From NCBI GenBank assembly GCA_018715765.1, contig DVKY01000025.1:1-50033 (forward strand): a DNA stretch of 50,033 bases, written 5' to 3'. Of this stretch, positions 8,757 through 17,342 are shown in pieces. The DNA is from Fimivicinus intestinavium. GTDB lineage: Bacteria; Bacillota; Clostridia; Oscillospirales; Acutalibacteraceae. The notes beneath the pieces are model-generated. The model was not told where the DNA came from and did no database searches. It saw only the letters and a program-made list of their open reading frames with translations. Both the position numbers and the translations under genes were made by a program. Numbering within the stretch: the stretch's first letter is position 1; each line of letters opens with the position of its first letter.

Positions 8757-8783
8757 TTATTGGGAACGGGTAAGACCGTTTCC
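8714..8783. repeat. Two REP palindromes at the 3' end of the transposase gene
   Basis: GGAACGGTCAAGACCG followed by TTTCCTAC lies at 8715-8738. A second copy, GGAACGGGTAAGACCG followed by TTTCC, lies at 8763-8783 and supplies the last codons of the transposase (peptide GNGLTRSQ). The copies are in direct orientation. Confidence 0.75.
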
Positions 8784-9257
8784 AATCAGGGTAGATGCTG
8801 TTTCCCGCATACGCCAGCGCAACGGGTTCTCCTCTATATAACGGCAAGCGGCCAAATACTCCTCTTCATCACGCAAAATCCGGTCATAAAAAGATTTTTG
8901 CCAAACCGGAACATCCGGCGCAATGATATGAATTTGCTTGGAAACACCCGATTTATATAGCCCAATGATTGTGGAGAGCGTAGGGAACGGTCTTGACCGT
9001 TCCGACTGCGCGTCGCAGCCAATCACAATCACCGCATGAACATGATTCGGCATAACCACATATTGATCCACCTTCACATCTGCAAAGTGCGCCGGTATCT
9101 GCCATAAATGTGACTGCGCGATCCGCCCATATTGATTGAGCGCCCCCGGCTCTCCAAACATGCACATTTTGTTGCGTGTGCAAATTGTGACGAAATATCC
9201 ATTTGGAACGGAATAGTTATAATTGGGCAAGCGTGTTGCTTTGCGTTTTGGAAACAC
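8757..9257 (-). CDS. REP-associated tyrosine transposase (RAYT, Y1_Tnp family)
   Basis: 166 residues from GTG 9257 behind AGGAGG. It has the IS200/Y1 signature: YHxN-type beta core with VDQYVVMPNHVHAVIVI (HUH-like NHVH) near residues 62-78. Downstream is KSFYDRILRDEEEY...YIEENPLRW, which carries the catalytic tyrosine of the FYDRI(I)R motif. The family nicks single-stranded REP hairpins and is thought to spread them. REP copies lie just upstream (9272-9290), inside the gene (8979-9004, peptide ERSRPFPT), at its last codons and just downstream. It splits the surface locus between the membrane protein and the large secreted protein, so it probably inserted there. The internal and terminal REPs are unusual. 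Confidence 0.9.
   Translation of the reverse strand: MFPKRKATRLPNYNYSVPNGYFVTICTRNKMCMFGEPGALNQYGRIAQSHLWQIPAHFADVKVDQYVVMPNHVHAVIVIGCDAQSERSRPFPTLSTIIGLYKSGVSKQIHIIAPDVPVWQKSFYDRILRDEEEYLAACRYIEENPLRWRMRETASTLIGNGLTRSQ
8979..9004 (-). repeat. REP palindrome inside the transposase coding sequence
   Basis: On the minus strand this is GGAACGGTCAAGACCGTTCC followed by CTAC, a perfect palindrome with the family's CCTAC-like tail. It is read in frame as ERSRPFPT, in the loop between the NHVH strand and the helix before the catalytic tyrosine. Confidence 0.8.
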
Positions 9258-9270
9258 AGGGCCTCCTATT

Positions 9271-9294
9271 CGGAACGGTTAAAACCGTTCACGG
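9271..9294. repeat. REP-like palindrome upstream of the transposase
   Basis: GAACGGTTAAAACCGTTC is a perfect inverted repeat 16 bases before the transposase start codon. It is a variant of the GGTCAAGACC family core (GGTTAAAACC), again with paired changes. Confidence 0.65.
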
Positions 9295-9296
9295 CA

Positions 9297-10094
9297 TTAT
9301 TCCACCACGATGGTGGTTTTTACCTCACCGTTATTGAGCGGGTTTTGCTCCGCATCGAACGAATAGGTCAAATATTTCACTGTGGCCTTATAGTTGCCCG
9401 CATCCAGCGCGCGGGTCAAGTGGAATTTGGAAATCGCGTAGCCGGGCGGGACCAGGTTGGATTCATAAATGATCTCGCCAGTGCTATCCAGTAGAATCTG
9501 GAACTTGAAGTAACAGGGATTTTCCTCCGGGTTGCGCAGGATGAACTCCTGCTCTGTCTGCCCTGCCTTAAAGCGCATGGTAGTGATGCCCGGCAGCTTG
9601 ATTGAGGCGCCCTTGGTCTGGATTTTTTTCTTCGTGCTCAGGGTGATATCCCCCTCCACGATATTCTGATCGACCTGGCCCTTTGGCTGTGTGCTCGCAA
9701 CGGCGGGCACATCCGGGAACATCTCATCCCAATGGTTGACGGCATACTGCACGCCAAAAATCAGGCCCAGCACAAGCAGGAGGATCAAAATCCACAGCCA
9801 GATAATATTTTTCTTAACAGCGATAAAGCTCCCCTCGCCGCAGGCCACGTAGCCCGCCGTGCGGTGGAAGGGATTCTTTTTATACTCCCCCAACGGCTCG
9901 GATTTGCCGTTATAGGTGAGGGTATCCGGCGCATTCTTCTTCACGCCGGCGCCAATCTGCCCCGCAACCCGGTAATCCTTCTGCGGATACAGCGCCTTCA
10001 TCTGCGAAGCCTTGTAATAGCCGATGGAGAAGCCTGTCCGCTTATTGCGGTAGGTCTTTGTATAGTTACTGAGGCCCTGGGCGGTATAAGACAT
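9297..10094 (-). CDS. Single-pass membrane protein with extracytoplasmic beta domain
   Basis: 265 residues from ATG 10094 with GGAGGGGAA upstream; a frame from 10127 lacks a ribosome binding site. Residues 1-95 are basic, soluble and tyrosine-rich. A membrane helix spans about 97-118, followed by an acidic spacer (DVPAVASTQPKGQ). Residues about 150-265 form an all-beta domain with NPEENPCYFKFQILLDSTGE and YESNLVPPGYAI, ending in GNYKATVKYLTYSF. I have met NPxxNPCYF-type domains in clostridial hypothetical proteins but know no function. The N-terminus is predicted inside and the beta domain outside. It is the first gene behind the two strong promoters, so it probably belongs with the secreted VTIPA-motif proteins as an anchor or assembly factor (inference). 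Confidence 0.85.
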   Translation of the reverse strand: MSYTAQGLSNYTKTYRNKRTGFSIGYYKASQMKALYPQKDYRVAGQIGAGVKKNAPDTLTYNGKSEPLGEYKKNPFHRTAGYVACGEGSFIAVKKNIIWLWILILLLVLGLIFGVQYAVNHWDEMFPDVPAVASTQPKGQVDQNIVEGDITLSTKKKIQTKGASIKLPGITTMRFKAGQTEQEFILRNPEENPCYFKFQILLDSTGEIIYESNLVPPGYAISKFHLTRALDAGNYKATVKYLTYSFDAEQNPLNNGEVKTTIVVE

Positions 10095-10170
10095 GCAATT
10101 TTCCCCTCCGCGTATGTATAAATACAATAATTTTTAGTGGAACAGAAGATGAATTCTGTTCTTTGTTGTT

Positions 10171-10199
10171 ATTATAGTTACTTAAAAATAAAAAGTCAA
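10171..10199 (-). promoter_or_regulatory. Proximal SigA promoter of the surface locus
   Basis: Read on the minus strand: TTGACT (10194-10199), a 17-base spacer, TATAAT (10171-10176). The sequence after the -10, AACAACAAAGAACA, is nearly identical in the distal promoter. It lies about 75 bases before the membrane protein start. Confidence 0.8.
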
Positions 10200-10410
10200 G
10201 GAACAAGAAAAAATACTACTTCCGAAAATATCATCATAGAAAAAAGATGTATACCATACAGAAAATACATTTATTTTTGTTTCACCCAAAAAAGCTCAGA
10301 ATTCATTAGCCCATACACCCCATATTTAAACTTTAAAAGAAAAAACTTCCTCTTAATATGTAAAAATCAAATAAAAGATCAAGCGAAATGCAGATTGTTT
10401 TGTTCTTTGT
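10200..10410. other. AT-rich spacer between twin promoters
   Basis: About 210 bases of very AT-rich DNA without a supported gene or hairpin. A transcript from the distal promoter would carry this as leader. I see only very short open frames in it. Confidence 0.5.
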
Positions 10411-10414
10411 AGTT

Positions 10415-10443
10415 ATTATATGGCTCTATTCAAATTAAGTCAA
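10415..10443 (-). promoter_or_regulatory. Distal SigA promoter of the surface locus
   Basis: Minus strand: TTGACT (10438-10443), a 17-base spacer, TATAAT (10415-10420), then AACTACAAAGAACA. It has the same boxes, spacing and initial transcribed sequence as the proximal promoter 244 bases away, while the spacers differ. This suggests duplicated promoters that share a regulator or start-site constraint. Confidence 0.8.
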
Positions 10444-10721
10444 TAATTTTTTGGTAAAATTTTAAAATAAAAAATTATTTTTATCCGGAAGGGATCGTCA
10501 TGTGGACAGATTGTAAATTAAAAATATAAATGGGCAAATCGTACTCACATGGAATGGCGCCTGCGCCCAAGGCATAAAAATCCGGAATCTGCCGCTGCGC
10601 TCGGGCCGGGCCTTTGACCCCGGTTGCCAGAGCGTTCCCAACGCTTTTACAGGCACGTGTGTAAAAACGGGGAGGGAGCGCCGGGGCGGCGTTCCCTCTG
10701 TATCTGTTCTTCAAAAACTAC
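10444..10721. other. Intergenic stretch without a supported gene
   Basis: The first 100 bases are AT-rich. The rest is GC-rich with small hairpins, for example AGCGTT/AACGCT at 10631-10645 and a GGGAGCGCCG stem at about 10674-10696. A 77-codon open frame on the minus strand (10481-10714) has no ribosome binding site and looks random. Confidence 0.5.
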
Positions 10722-10752
10722 GGCCCTGGAACGGATCAACCATTCCAGGGCC
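10722..10752 (-). terminator. Intrinsic terminator after the metallophosphoesterase gene
   Basis: A perfect 10-bp stem GGCCCTGGAA/TTCCAGGGCC is followed on the minus strand by GTAGTTTTTG. It ends the GH38-phosphoesterase operon. Confidence 0.8.
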
Positions 10753-10814
10753 GCTATCTGGGAAGGTCTGGGCTCCTTCCCCTCGCCTTCTTAACAAGGC
10801 TGGATGCTGGCTAT

Positions 10815-12212
10815 TTATTGTTGCGGGGTGCGGAAATCCCACATCAGCGGGACGCTCTCATTCCCCCAGCAGTCGCAGGCCGTTACGCGCACCTGATAGG
10901 GCGAACCGGGCTCCAGCCCCTCCGCCCGCAGGCGCACAAACTGCTCCTCCACCGGCATCTGCTTCTCCGGCTGCGGATAGAGATAAAAGGGCGCGAGCTT
11001 TTTGGCGCAGGCGAGCGTTTCCTGCGAGCCATCCTGAATGATGCGCACCTCATAATGGTGCACCATATCCGATGGATCGGACGCTGTGCCGAACCGCACC
11101 AGCAGCTGCGCCGAGCGCGGGCCGATCTCCCCCTCCGGCTTGACATAGGCCTGCGCATGGGGAAACACTGGGCGCTTCTTGCGCTGCCCGCGCAGCCCCG
11201 TATAAACCGCCGCGCTCCGGCGATGCATCGTGGGGAACACCCAGGGCTGCTTGATCTGCGCGCAATGCTCGCCCTCCACCATAGGCGTCAGGCGCGTCAC
11301 ACGGATGCGCAGCGCATGATCCACCTCCACAAACAGGCCGTTGGAAACGCGATGGGAATCCGCAAACTCCTGGCTGGCGCCATTCTGGGTATAGCCCTCC
11401 TCAATCGACATATAGGAGGAGGAGCCGGTGTTGATCGCCGTGTAGCTCCCCTGCCAGATCGAGCGCTCATCCGCCACAGGGAAATGCGTGTGGCCGGAGA
11501 AAAACACCACCTGCGGGAAACGGCTCAGCACAAGGCTCAGGTTATTCGTCGTCCAGTGATAGGCATGCTTATAGGCCTCCCAGGCTTTTACCTGAGAGCT
11601 GCCATAGCAGGTATCCTGCGCATGACAGTGGCCGAACACAAAAATGGGCTTCTCCGGCGCATCCTGCTGCGCGATCCTCAGGTGACGGTACAGCCACAAA
11701 AGATCTGTGGGAAAATTATCGTTATCATAATCAAACACCGAAATGAAGTGAAAACCGCCGATCACCGTATGATAATTCCCGTGGACAAAATCCCAGGAAC
11801 GGAAATATTCCTTTTTTACTTCCCCCTCCACGCCGCGGTACTTCCCCGGGCAGAGCGGACGGCAATAAGCGAGATCGCTCAGCTCGTCATAATACGGATT
11901 CCACCGGACGAAAGCGCCCTTATGCACCTCATGGTTGCCGGGGGTAAGGAAAAGCTCTGTCTCCCCCGGCGAAAGCACCTCGCGAATCAGCGCACCACAG
12001 CGCCTGACCTCCGGCTTTGAGCCGCGCTTGGTCAGATCCCCCGCGATGGCGACGGCTGGGAGGCGCCGCGCTCCCCCCGCCATGCGCTGGAAGGCTCGCA
12101 GCAGCTTTTGCAGTTTTTGGTCATCCGGGCCGGGCTCCATGCCGATGTGGCAATCGGAGAGCACGCCGAAGCGCAGCAGAACCGTTTCCTCTTCAAAGTC
12201 GTTGGATCGCAT
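10815..12212 (-). CDS. Calcineurin-like metallophosphoesterase
   Basis: 465 residues, ATG 12212 behind AAGGAAGG. The N-terminal domain has the full metallophosphoesterase set: LSDCHIG (D20, H22), AGDLTKRG (D59), PGNHEVH (N93, H94), FGHCHAQ and the closing SGHTHFP. These bind two metals and hydrolyse phosphomono- or diesters. The last 120 residues look like a fibronectin-III-like beta domain (LVRFGTASD...HHYEVRII...GLEPGSPYQVRV), typical of phosphoesterases that act on carbohydrate or wall material. No signal peptide is seen, so it is probably cytoplasmic. It follows the GH38 gene by 33 bases, in one operon, which suggests removal of phosphate from a sugar or glycan fragment. The substrate is unknown. 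Confidence 0.85.
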   Translation of the reverse strand: MRSNDFEEETVLLRFGVLSDCHIGMEPGPDDQKLQKLLRAFQRMAGGARRLPAVAIAGDLTKRGSKPEVRRCGALIREVLSPGETELFLTPGNHEVHKGAFVRWNPYYDELSDLAYCRPLCPGKYRGVEGEVKKEYFRSWDFVHGNYHTVIGGFHFISVFDYDNDNFPTDLLWLYRHLRIAQQDAPEKPIFVFGHCHAQDTCYGSSQVKAWEAYKHAYHWTTNNLSLVLSRFPQVVFFSGHTHFPVADERSIWQGSYTAINTGSSSYMSIEEGYTQNGASQEFADSHRVSNGLFVEVDHALRIRVTRLTPMVEGEHCAQIKQPWVFPTMHRRSAAVYTGLRGQRKKRPVFPHAQAYVKPEGEIGPRSAQLLVRFGTASDPSDMVHHYEVRIIQDGSQETLACAKKLAPFYLYPQPEKQMPVEEQFVRLRAEGLEPGSPYQVRVTACDCWGNESVPLMWDFRTPQQ

Positions 12213-12245
12213 GTATTTTCCTTCCTTCCAAGGCCCTCGGCAGGC

Positions 12246-15200
12246 TCAATAGGTCACGCGCAGGGTTTTGATCTCGAACGGCCGGAAGCAAAGCGAGGCT
12301 GCCTCCAAATCCTCCAGCCGCTGCTGCGGCTCCTCGAGCATATTGCACAGCTCCACACTTTTTGCGCCGCTGAAGAACTGCACCGGCGTGTTGGTATAAG
12401 TCCCCTCCGCGTCATACAGGCGCACAATGAAAGCGCGCGCCTCATCCTCGCAGGGCTTGACGGTCTCCACTACAATATTATCCGCCTGCGGCAGCACAAG
12501 CGGCTTGGAGCAAAAATCCGCTCCGGCCGGAACGGGCGGATGATTCAGCAGATAGGCGGGCTGCACCACATTACCCGCTGCAAAGCCGCCCTCATGCGGG
12601 AGGAAGGCATACACGCAGCGGTGCACGCCATGATCTCCTTTGTAATCCGGCCGGCAGCCGCCCTTGTGCAAAGATAGCCGCATCTTGCCGCCCTCAACGG
12701 AAATGCCGTATTTGCAATCATTCAAAACCGCCGCGCCATAACGATTTTCGGAAAGATCCGTATATTTATGGTTGAGCACCTCAAATTTTGCCTGCTCCAC
12801 CGACGTGTTGCGTGTGGTCGGGCGCTTGACATTGCCAAACTGCACCTCAAAGCGGGCGAAATCACTGAAGATCGAGGTGTCAAACGCTGTTTTCAAGAAA
12901 CGGTGGTCATCCTGCCAATCCATCCGCGTATCGAACCGCACCTCGGCGCTATCCGCAAAGAAGATCATATCCTGCGTGAGCGTGGATTTTTGCGTGAGCC
13001 GGTAGGTACTGCGAATGATATGGGCCACCGGGCCGCTGGATATCGTCTCGCGTGAGAGGAGCTGCGCGCAATCCCGGAATTTCAGCTGGAGATCGGCATC
13101 CACATCCCAGTTATCATAGGATTGCGGAACATCCTCTGCCAGCAGCAGCGTATTGAGCGCATAGCCCTCCCCGCGCAGCTCGCGGCCATTACGGCGATCG
13201 ATAAACGAAGCGATAAAACCGCGCTCATCAAAGGTCACCTGGGCGAACGGCGTGGTGAGCGTGCCGCCCTCCTCCACAAACGGGGCATCCTGTGCCGCTG
13301 TATCCTCCGGCACAAAGCGCAGCGAAACGCTTGCGAAAGCGGGGATCCGCACCCCTGCAACCAGGCGTTTGCGCACGCCATCCAAATCCGTGTATGCCTG
13401 CTGGGCATAGCCGCCCTCAATCATGCAGCCCGGGCGATCCTCCAGGAAGAGCACATCCTCCCGGTCAAAGGAGAGGGTGTTCACCAGCGAGAAAGCTTCC
13501 CCTTCCGGCTGCGCGCCGGTGTATTTCACCAGCAGCTCCTGCGCACGGCGCAGCAGCGCATCCGTCTCCGCCAAGCTCTGCTCATGCGCACGTGGGATGC
13601 ATGTGCCCGGAAGGATATCGTGGAACTGATTGACGAGCAGCGTCTCCATCAGCGGAGCGACCGGCGCTTCGCTGGCCGCCTCGCCCTTTGCCACCGCCTG
13701 CTGGACAATGATTGCCTCCAGATCGTGCAGACTGATCTCCGCCTTGCGGTTGTTGCGCTTGATGCGATGCTGATTGGTCAGCGTGCCGCGGTGCAGCTCC
13801 AGATAGAGCTCACCACTGTAGGTGGCCGGGGAGCGGGCATCCTTCTCCAGCTTCTGCATAAATTCGCCTACCCGGATATGCTCCGCACGCGGGCAGCCAT
13901 CCGTGTCCCGGCAGCGGCGCGCCGCCTCAATCATCTCAAACTGCGGGCCGCCGCCGCCGTCTCCAAAGCCATAGGAGATCAGGCGCATATGGGAGACCTG
14001 CTTCTGGCGCACCACGTCGCCCTCTTCGCTCTCAACGGTATAATGATAAATATCCTGTGCATCGGGCCAGATATGCGTTTTATTAAAGTGGGTGAACACC
14101 TTCGTGCCGTCGATGCCCTGCCAGTAAAACGTATCATAAGGGAAAGCGTTGGTATCGTTCCACTGAATCTTGGTCGTCAGGAAATAATCAACACCACAGC
14201 CCTTCATGATCTGCGGGATCGCGGCGCTGTAACCGAAGGTATCCGGCAGCCAGAAGCAGTTGGAGGTATAGCCGAAATAGCGGCGCGTAAAGCGCTGGCC
14301 CCACAGGAACTGCCGGATCATGGATTCACCGGAGGTGATATTGCAGTCGCACTCCACCCAGACGCCGCCATTGGGCTCATACCGCCCTTCACGGACGCGG
14401 CGCTGTATCTGCGCAAACAAGGCAGGATAATTCCTGCGGATCACCTCGCTGTGATAGGAGGAGCTTTGAATAAACGTGTATTCCGGATACTGCTCCATCA
14501 GGCTCATCTGGTTGGAATAGGTGCGCGCGCATTTCTTCACCGTCTCACCGATATGCCACAGCCAGGCTGTATCCATGTGCGAATGGCCGATCAGCCCGGC
14601 AAAGGGCGCGCTCTCCGCATTGCGCACCGCCAGGGCCTGCCGCAAATAAGGCTGCGCCTGCCGCAGCGCAGAAAGGAACTCCTCCCGCGAAACATTCTCC
14701 GGGTCATAATAGACCAGCTCATGCACGCGGGTCAGCGCTTCGATCAAATCGCCGCGGCGGAAGCTCGATTGCGGCAGAACATCCACGAGCTGGTAAACCG
14801 TGCGCAGGTCAAAGGCAAAGCTGATGATCTCGTCATTTTTCACACAGATTTCTGCATCCTCATAGGTATACAAACGGGGGTCGCGCTCCGCTTCTTCCAA
14901 TGGTGCGGTTCCCATCACATAGTGACCGGCATAGGATTCCAGCGCGATGGAAATGGTCTCGCCTGCCCGCGCATTTTTTCGGATAAGGTCGCAAAAATGG
15001 TTGCCGTGGCCGCCCGCGAGGATCTTGTTGCAAAAGGCGCCAAACGGCACGCCGTCCACCCAAAGCAGGGATTCATACCCCGTGCAGTGCGGCCGCAGGA
15101 ACAAATCTCGCCCCGCCAGCGCCTCCGGCACGGTGAATTCCCCTTTAAACCAGCAGTAGGCGCCTTCTCCGCCCCACTGCCAGCCCTTTTCTACAGGCTG

Positions 15201-15356
15201 AAACAGGCTGTCCGCCGGTATTTCATGATGGCTGCCATCGGTGGAGTAGGCGCGCATGGCCATCTCTCCTACCGTTTCAAAATAATAGTGCTCCAGCGTA
15301 TGTTCAAAGCGCTCAAGCTTTTTGAGCATACGGCCAATTTGCGGTTGATTGAGCAT
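12246..15356 (-). CDS. Alpha-mannosidase, glycoside hydrolase family 38
   Basis: 1036 residues, ATG 15356 behind GGAGGGGG. Residues 40-160 form a sugar-binding-like N-terminal beta domain. The GH38 catalytic barrel follows: GHSHMDTAWLW at 257-267 with the zinc-binding H258 and D262, and WLPDTFGYS at 369-377 with D372 as the predicted nucleophile. The helical three-helix region and the large C-terminal beta-sandwich typical of the family come next. There is no signal peptide, so it acts in the cytoplasm on imported mannosides. Length matches bacterial GH38 enzymes. It is the first gene of an operon with the metallophosphoesterase. A TATAAT at 15410-15415 (minus strand) may be its -10, with a poor -35. 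Confidence 0.93.
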   Translation of the reverse strand: MLNQPQIGRMLKKLERFEHTLEHYYFETVGEMAMRAYSTDGSHHEIPADSLFQPVEKGWQWGGEGAYCWFKGEFTVPEALAGRDLFLRPHCTGYESLLWVDGVPFGAFCNKILAGGHGNHFCDLIRKNARAGETISIALESYAGHYVMGTAPLEEAERDPRLYTYEDAEICVKNDEIISFAFDLRTVYQLVDVLPQSSFRRGDLIEALTRVHELVYYDPENVSREEFLSALRQAQPYLRQALAVRNAESAPFAGLIGHSHMDTAWLWHIGETVKKCARTYSNQMSLMEQYPEYTFIQSSSYHSEVIRRNYPALFAQIQRRVREGRYEPNGGVWVECDCNITSGESMIRQFLWGQRFTRRYFGYTSNCFWLPDTFGYSAAIPQIMKGCGVDYFLTTKIQWNDTNAFPYDTFYWQGIDGTKVFTHFNKTHIWPDAQDIYHYTVESEEGDVVRQKQVSHMRLISYGFGDGGGGPQFEMIEAARRCRDTDGCPRAEHIRVGEFMQKLEKDARSPATYSGELYLELHRGTLTNQHRIKRNNRKAEISLHDLEAIIVQQAVAKGEAASEAPVAPLMETLLVNQFHDILPGTCIPRAHEQSLAETDALLRRAQELLVKYTGAQPEGEAFSLVNTLSFDREDVLFLEDRPGCMIEGGYAQQAYTDLDGVRKRLVAGVRIPAFASVSLRFVPEDTAAQDAPFVEEGGTLTTPFAQVTFDERGFIASFIDRRNGRELRGEGYALNTLLLAEDVPQSYDNWDVDADLQLKFRDCAQLLSRETISSGPVAHIIRSTYRLTQKSTLTQDMIFFADSAEVRFDTRMDWQDDHRFLKTAFDTSIFSDFARFEVQFGNVKRPTTRNTSVEQAKFEVLNHKYTDLSENRYGAAVLNDCKYGISVEGGKMRLSLHKGGCRPDYKGDHGVHRCVYAFLPHEGGFAAGNVVQPAYLLNHPPVPAGADFCSKPLVLPQADNIVVETVKPCEDEARAFIVRLYDAEGTYTNTPVQFFSGAKSVELCNMLEEPQQRLEDLEAASLCFRPFEIKTLRVTY

Positions 15357-15536
15357 GTTCGTTCCCCCTCCGGTAAAATCATTTTTATGATCTTTTCACT
15401 ACGAGTTCCATTATACAGATAATTTGCGGTTTGTATAGAGGTTTTTCAAAAATCGCTGCGAAATTTATAAATACTATTTACTTTTTGAGCCGCACATGAT
15501 ACACTGATACCATAAAAATTGAGAGGAGGAAATCAC

Positions 15537-16892
15537 ATGCGCTTTCAATGCCTGCAAAAGGTTGTATCCATCCTGCTTGGCGTTTCTCTGATCGCTGGCA
15601 GCAGTATGGTATCTGCCGGCGCATCACAAGCCCGGCACTACACGATCGAGTCGCCCTATGCCTCAGTGGATTGGGACAACTGGGAGCAGTACAAGGCCAA
15701 CCTGCACACACACTCGATTGCAAGCGACGGAGAGGTGGATTTCGATGAGATGATCGAATACCACTACCAGCTTGGATATGACATCCTGGCGATGACGGAT
15801 CACGGCGTGGTGGATCGCGGCTGGGATCAACGCCCGCAGATTGTGCCGCTTTTCAGCCTGATTAAGCTTCAGCGCACAAAGGGCAGGCTCCCCACGCCGC
15901 TTCGCACAGAGCGTCTTGAGCAGATTGCCTCCGGCACGGACCGGGGCGGGCGCGGTATGACACGGGTGCCGTTGGCGGCAGAGCAAAACGCCGCCGTGCC
16001 CAACAACAGCCACGTCAACAGCTTCTTTGCCGACTGGGGGCAGGGAAAAATGGGGGTGGACGGCGATTACGAGACCGTTGTTAAAAACATTGACGCGCTC
16101 GGCGGCCTGACGGTAATTAACCACCCCGGCGAATGGACAGGCGCGCGGGATGACGCGGCAAAATCGAGCGATCCGAAGATTGTTTCCAAATTCGCCAGCC
16201 TGTTTGTAAAGTACGATTCCTGCCTCGGCTTCGATATTAACAGCAAAAAGGATGTGCGCACGGCAAACGATCGGATTTTATGGGATAACGTGCTCCAGCT
16301 TGTGGTGCCCTACGGGCGGAATGTCTGGGGCTTTGCCACCAGCGACGCGCATCAGCTTGATGTGGTAGATTGCGGTTATACCGTTCACCTCATGCCGGAA
16401 AATACGGTGGCCGAAGTGCGCAGGAGCATGGAGAGCGGCACGTTTTTTGCCGTGAGCCGGTATCTGAACGGAGAGAAGCTGGGAGAAGGAGAACCGCCTG
16501 TGGTAGAGCGTATCTCCGCGACGGACAGCCGCACCTCCAACGCCGGCAGCTCTATCACCATCGAAGCGAGGGATTATCATGAAATCCGCTGGATCGCAGA
16601 CGGCGAGGTAATCGCCACAGGAGAAACCCTTTCTCTGGATGAACATGCATCGGAGATCGGCTGCTATGTGCGCGCAGAGGTGCAGGGCGACAGCGGCATC
16701 CTCTATACACAGCCATTCGTGATCTCCTGTGAGGAGGCTCCGGTTACGCCGCAGGAAATCCCTCATTATTTTGATTGGTCCTCTTTGCTGCGCAACATTG
16801 TCGACCGCCTGCTCAACGTAATCGATACGATTCACGAAGGGAACGTTATCTTTGACGCCGTGATATGGCTGCTGTTTGGCATCACCCTGTAA
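15537..16892 (+). CDS. Secreted PHP-domain protein (metal-dependent phosphoesterase fold)
   Basis: 451 residues. ATG 15537 has GAGAGGAGG upstream; a TTG 18 bases earlier is rejected. A signal peptide (about 1-30) is followed by a PHP domain: NLHTHSIASDGE (H57, H59, D64), LAMTDHG (D88, H89), a later NHPGEW, and FATSDAHQLD. These are the metal ligands of the TrpH/YciV-like PHP phosphoesterases. The C-terminal 130 residues are a small beta domain followed by a hydrophobic tail (IFDAVIWLLFGITL) that may attach it to the membrane. Extracytoplasmic PHP enzymes often cleave phosphate esters of nucleotides or glycans; the substrate is unknown. It is divergent from the GH38 operon. Confidence 0.85.
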   Translation: MRFQCLQKVVSILLGVSLIAGSSMVSAGASQARHYTIESPYASVDWDNWEQYKANLHTHSIASDGEVDFDEMIEYHYQLGYDILAMTDHGVVDRGWDQRPQIVPLFSLIKLQRTKGRLPTPLRTERLEQIASGTDRGGRGMTRVPLAAEQNAAVPNNSHVNSFFADWGQGKMGVDGDYETVVKNIDALGGLTVINHPGEWTGARDDAAKSSDPKIVSKFASLFVKYDSCLGFDINSKKDVRTANDRILWDNVLQLVVPYGRNVWGFATSDAHQLDVVDCGYTVHLMPENTVAEVRRSMESGTFFAVSRYLNGEKLGEGEPPVVERISATDSRTSNAGSSITIEARDYHEIRWIADGEVIATGETLSLDEHASEIGCYVRAEVQGDSGILYTQPFVISCEEAPVTPQEIPHYFDWSSLLRNIVDRLLNVIDTIHEGNVIFDAVIWLLFGITL

Positions 16893-16923
16893 ACCGCTCA
16901 TCACATAGCACAGGATAGCAAAA

Positions 16924-16962
16924 AATCCGCCGCAAAACAAACGTTTTGCGGCGGATTTTTTA
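16924..16962. terminator. Bidirectional terminator
   Basis: A perfect stem AATCCGCCGCAAAAC with its complement, flanked by A-run and T-run. It ends the PHP gene (+) at ATTTTTTATTTT and the small-peptide unit (-) at ATTTTTTG. Confidence 0.85.
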
Positions 16963-16978
16963 TTTTGCTGCATGCCGG

Positions 16979-17053
16979 TCAGAAAATCAAACGGAACAAC
17001 GGCCTGAGCACATGCTGATACAGTTCTCTGAAAAACCGGTAGACCTGTAGCAT
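16979..17053 (-). CDS. 24-residue peptide gene, predicted amphipathic helix
   Basis: ATG 17053 lies 7 bases after a near-perfect Shine-Dalgarno (GAGGAGGGGG), and TGA is at 16979. The peptide starts MLQVYRFFREL and ends FRLIF. It is rich in F, L and R and would form a basic amphipathic helix. An extended -10 promoter lies 45 bases upstream, and a strong terminator begins 17 bases after the stop, so it forms a complete monocistronic unit of about 200 bases. Codons are used normally. It could be a small membrane-active protein, a type I-like toxin, or a regulator of the neighbouring secreted PHP protein or lipoprotein. I recognise no family. Confidence 0.5.
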   Translation of the reverse strand: MLQVYRFFRELYQHVLRPLFRLIF

Positions 17054-17095
17054 GAATCCCCCTCCTCTCTCAGCGTCAATTGGACTTCCCTTTTT

Positions 17096-17123
17096 AGAAT
17101 AGCATATTTAAATAAAAATTCAA
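17096..17123 (-). promoter_or_regulatory. Extended -10 promoter of the 24-residue peptide gene
   Basis: Minus strand: TTGAAT (17118-17123), a 16-base spacer ending in TGC, then TATTCT (17096-17101). The TGn gives an extended -10. Only the small peptide gene lies downstream before a terminator. Confidence 0.55.
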
Positions 17124-17342
17124 CGATTCTATCCTTTTATTTAGGTAAAATTTAGAATTATTTTATCATTGCCAGAAACAGCCGGGAATAATGTCCACTC
17201 GAGCCACAGCCTAAAATCGAAAGGACGAAAAGCCCATGCCATCAACAAGCGTCTACAGCCCGCATGGCGGAGCGTTTTTCTACCGGCCGCTTCCAGGCAT
17301 AAATCATTTGGCGCCTCCAAATGGCATGCTCAAAATCCCGCT